From contig JAKEFM010000084.1 in NCBI GenBank assembly GCA_022616055.1, forward strand, positions 1 to 32,242: 32,242 nt of DNA, in the 5' to 3' direction. The position numbers and the translations under genes were made by a program. Each line of letters begins with the position of its first letter. Position 1 is the stretch's first letter. Shown here one piece after another: positions 30,733 to 32,242 of this stretch. Source of the stretch: Planctomycetota bacterium. GTDB taxonomy: Bacteria > Planctomycetota > UBA1135 > JAKEFM01. The notes under the pieces were generated by a model. The model was not told the origin of the DNA, did no database searches, and saw only the letters and a list, made by a program, of their open reading frames with translations.

Positions 30733-31713
30733 TTGGAACGGGTCTTCAGCGGAATCCAGCCCACCGGCGCGCTCCACATCGGCAACTGGCTCGGCGCGCT
30801 CCGCAACTGGATCGCGCTGAGCGAGCGCCACGAGTGCGTCTACTCGATCGTCGACCTCCACGCCCTCACCCCTTCCCCGCCGCCGAGCGCGGAGGAGATG
30901 CGCCGGCGCGTGCGGGAGGTCGCCGTGACCCTCCTCGCCTGCGGCCTCGACACCTCCCGCTGCACCCTGTTCGTCCAGTCGGAGGTCCCGGAGCACGCCG
31001 AGCTCGCCTGGGTCCTCGGCTGCCAGGCCGCGATGGGGGACCTCCAGCGGATGACCCAGTTCAAGGAGAAGTCGGAGCAGGCCCGGGAGATCGTCGGGCT
31101 CGGGATCTTCGCCTACCCGGTCCTGCAGGCGGCCGACATCCTCCTCTACAAGGCGACGCGGGTCCCCGTCGGGGAGGACCAGGTCCAGCACCTCGAGCTC
31201 GCCCGCGAGATCGCGCGCAGGTTCAACCGGATCTACGGCGCGACCTTCCCGGAGCCCGAGCCGATCCTCTCCCCGACGCCCCGGGTGTTCGGCCTCGACG
31301 GGGTCCGCAAGATGTCGAAGAGCCTCGGCAACGAGATCGGGCTCCTCGAGCCGGCGGAGAGCGTGAAGGCGCGGCTCGCCGGGGCGATGACCGACCCGGC
31401 GCGGAAGCGCCGCACGGACCCGGGCGACCCGGCGAAGTGCAACGTCTTCACCTGGCACGGGTACTTCACGCCGGCGGCGGAGCGGGAGGAGTGCGCGAAG
31501 GGGTGCCGGACCGCCGCGATCGGCTGCCTCGACTGCAAGGAGGTCCTGCGGACCCACCTCGAGAAGGTCCTCGCGCCGATGCGCGAGCGGGCGGCGGCCC
31601 TCCTCGCCGAGCCCGCGGCGGTCGAGCGCGCCCTGCGAGCCGGGGCCGAGAAGGCCCGCGCCATCGCCCGCGCGACGATGGAGGAGGTGCGCCATCGCAT
31701 CGGCGTACGGTAG
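30733..31713 (+). CDS. trpS: Tryptophanyl-tRNA synthetase, probable iron-sulfur type
   Basis: 326 residues from TTG. Class I signatures are HIGNW (15-19, in PTGALHIGNWLGAL) and KMSKS (193-197, followed by LGN). YSIVDLHALT, QSEVPEHAELAWVL, MGDLQRMTQFKEKS and YPVLQAADILLY are diagnostic of bacterial TrpRS. Cysteines C236, C258, C265 and C268 form C-x21-C-x6-C-x2-C, very close to the Thermotoga maritima motif that binds a [4Fe-4S] cluster in the anticodon-binding region. An extra C254 lies between. It charges tRNA-Trp in the cytosol. The following lipoprotein gene begins within or just after its 3' end. Confidence 0.95.
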   Translation: MERVFSGIQPTGALHIGNWLGALRNWIALSERHECVYSIVDLHALTPSPPPSAEEMRRRVREVAVTLLACGLDTSRCTLFVQSEVPEHAELAWVLGCQAAMGDLQRMTQFKEKSEQAREIVGLGIFAYPVLQAADILLYKATRVPVGEDQVQHLELAREIARRFNRIYGATFPEPEPILSPTPRVFGLDGVRKMSKSLGNEIGLLEPAESVKARLAGAMTDPARKRRTDPGDPAKCNVFTWHGYFTPAAEREECAKGCRTAAIGCLDCKEVLRTHLEKVLAPMRERAAALLAEPAAVERALRAGAEKARAIARATMEEVRHRIGVR

Positions 31714-31735
31714 GGTCGCCCTCCTCCTCCTCCCC

Positions 31736-32188
31736 GTGATCGGCGGCGGGATCGGGGGCTGCGCGGGGCCGCCGGCACGGCCGGCCTCCGTCCCCAGCGG
31801 GCCGGGCCCGGAGATCCTCGCCCCGCGCCGCACGAGGGTCCTCGCGAACCGGGTCGTGCTCGACCTCCCCCGCTCGTGGTACCCGGAGGCCGCCTACCGG
31901 ACGAACGCCGACTTCCACTCGATGTCGGCGAAGACGGAGGGCTCGACCCGGACCTGGCTCCTCGTCAACACCTCGGGCGTCGTCCTCCAGCCCGTCCAGG
32001 TCACGATCGGGAACCTCGACGTCCTCGGGATCGAGCGGATCGAGGCCCGCTTCGGGGCGGTCGAAGCGGGGGCGGCGAGCGTCGTCGCGACGGGGGAGGT
32101 CCTCCTCCAGGAAGGGGAGGCGCGGCGCCAGGGGCCCCGTGCCGAGTGGAGGAACGGGGAGTGGCGCGTCCTCTCCGACGCGGGCTGA
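31736..32188 (+). CDS. Probable lipoprotein of unknown function (start uncertain)
   Basis: 150 residues from the GTG at 31736. That start gives only MIGGGIGGC before a lipobox-like cysteine, too short for a signal peptide. The same frame read upstream continues ASAYGRVALLLLP into it, a proper lipoprotein signal. There is no ATG, GTG or TTG there, but an ATC at 31694 stands 4 bases after AGGAGGTG (31682-31689). The mature domain (LANRVVLDLPRSWYPEAAYR, TWLLVNTSGVVLQPVQVTIG, AEWRNGEWRVL) looks all-beta, and I cannot assign a family. It probably shares a transcript with trpS and the next lipoprotein gene. Confidence 0.6.
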   Translation: MIGGGIGGCAGPPARPASVPSGPGPEILAPRRTRVLANRVVLDLPRSWYPEAAYRTNADFHSMSAKTEGSTRTWLLVNTSGVVLQPVQVTIGNLDVLGIERIEARFGAVEAGAASVVATGEVLLQEGEARRQGPRAEWRNGEWRVLSDAG

Positions 32189-32242
32189 TCGCGGCGGCCC
32201 TGGCGGCGGGGGGGTGCCGCCTCCTCGGCGGGGAGGGTCTCC
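32161..32242 (+). CDS. Lipoprotein gene, 5' part only (cut by window end)
   Basis: GTG at 32161 with GGAGG (32148-32152) 8 bases upstream. It encodes MARPLRRGLIAAALAAGGC, a classic lipoprotein signal: a basic n-region, a short hydrophobic core and a lipobox A-G-G-C at residue 19. It overlaps the end of the preceding gene by 28 bases in another frame, as expected for coupled operon genes. Only 27 codons are visible, so the product cannot be identified. Confidence 0.5.
   Translation, partial: MARPLRRGLIAAALAAGGCRLLGGEGL

Noticed and set aside
1..32242. CRISPR arrays, rRNA or tRNA genes, insertion sequences, phage genes
   Set aside because: No regularly spaced repeats, transposase or phage motifs, or structural RNA sequences were seen on either strand.

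Overview
The window comes from a very GC-rich, diderm-looking bacterium. By eye most third codon positions are G or C (no composition was computed). GTG and TTG starts are common: ribE, trpS, trmD, rnpA, vapC, secDF-lysM and others use them. Diderm features are the Mla-type lipid transport operon, several lipoprotein signals and part of a cyclic beta-1,2-glucan synthase-type enzyme. A fused SecDF, a TrpRS with an iron-sulfur cysteine pattern, and an rnpA-yidD pair lacking rpmH and yidC would fit an uncultured member of Planctomycetota or a nearby deep-branching phylum. That placement is inference only.

Layout. (1) 1-5342: 3' two-thirds of an NdvB-like giant enzyme. (2) 5494-7421 minus: a LuxR-type response regulator and its membrane histidine kinase, divergent from a secreted DUF1579 protein (7476-8078). 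(3) 8120-8751 minus: yidD and rnpA, divergent from an aldehyde dehydrogenase plus lysine 6-aminotransferase pair (8873-11835), a plausible lysine-to-2-aminoadipate module. (4) 11814-12673 minus: lexA preceded by a 28-residue single-span membrane microprotein with an ideal Shine-Dalgarno. Its leader has a strong hairpin, and its promoter (consensus TTGACA -35) is overlapped by an inverted repeat. This is the best candidate here for an undescribed SOS-linked element. (5) 12742-14418: nadB, then about 2 kb of accessory DNA with two unrecognised secreted proteins, integron attC-like half-sites and a signal-peptide remnant. (6) 16542-20412: SNF2-family ATPase plus SWIM zinc-finger protein. (7) 20345-24907 minus: trmD-rplS-secDF-lysM. 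(8) 25008-25604: ribE, then a Phd/VapC-type toxin-antitoxin pair on minus. (9) 26524-30555 minus: an overlapping operon of a novel-looking periodic beta-rich exported protein, mlaE, mlaF and mlaD. (10) 30733-32242: trpS and two lipoprotein-like genes, the last cut by the window end.

The operon logic is clear in several places. Four-base ATGA/GTGA overlaps couple kinase to regulator, antitoxin to toxin, the repeat protein to mlaE, and mlaE to mlaF. Sigma70-like promoters with 17-18 base spacers can be read upstream of trmD, trpS, the mla operon, the lexA operon and the aldehyde dehydrogenase. Several genes have a -10-like hexamer only 6-9 bases before the start codon, which suggests leaderless mRNAs. 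The candidate new biology is the lexA-linked microprotein, the mla-operon repeat protein and the cassette-like insertion after nadB.
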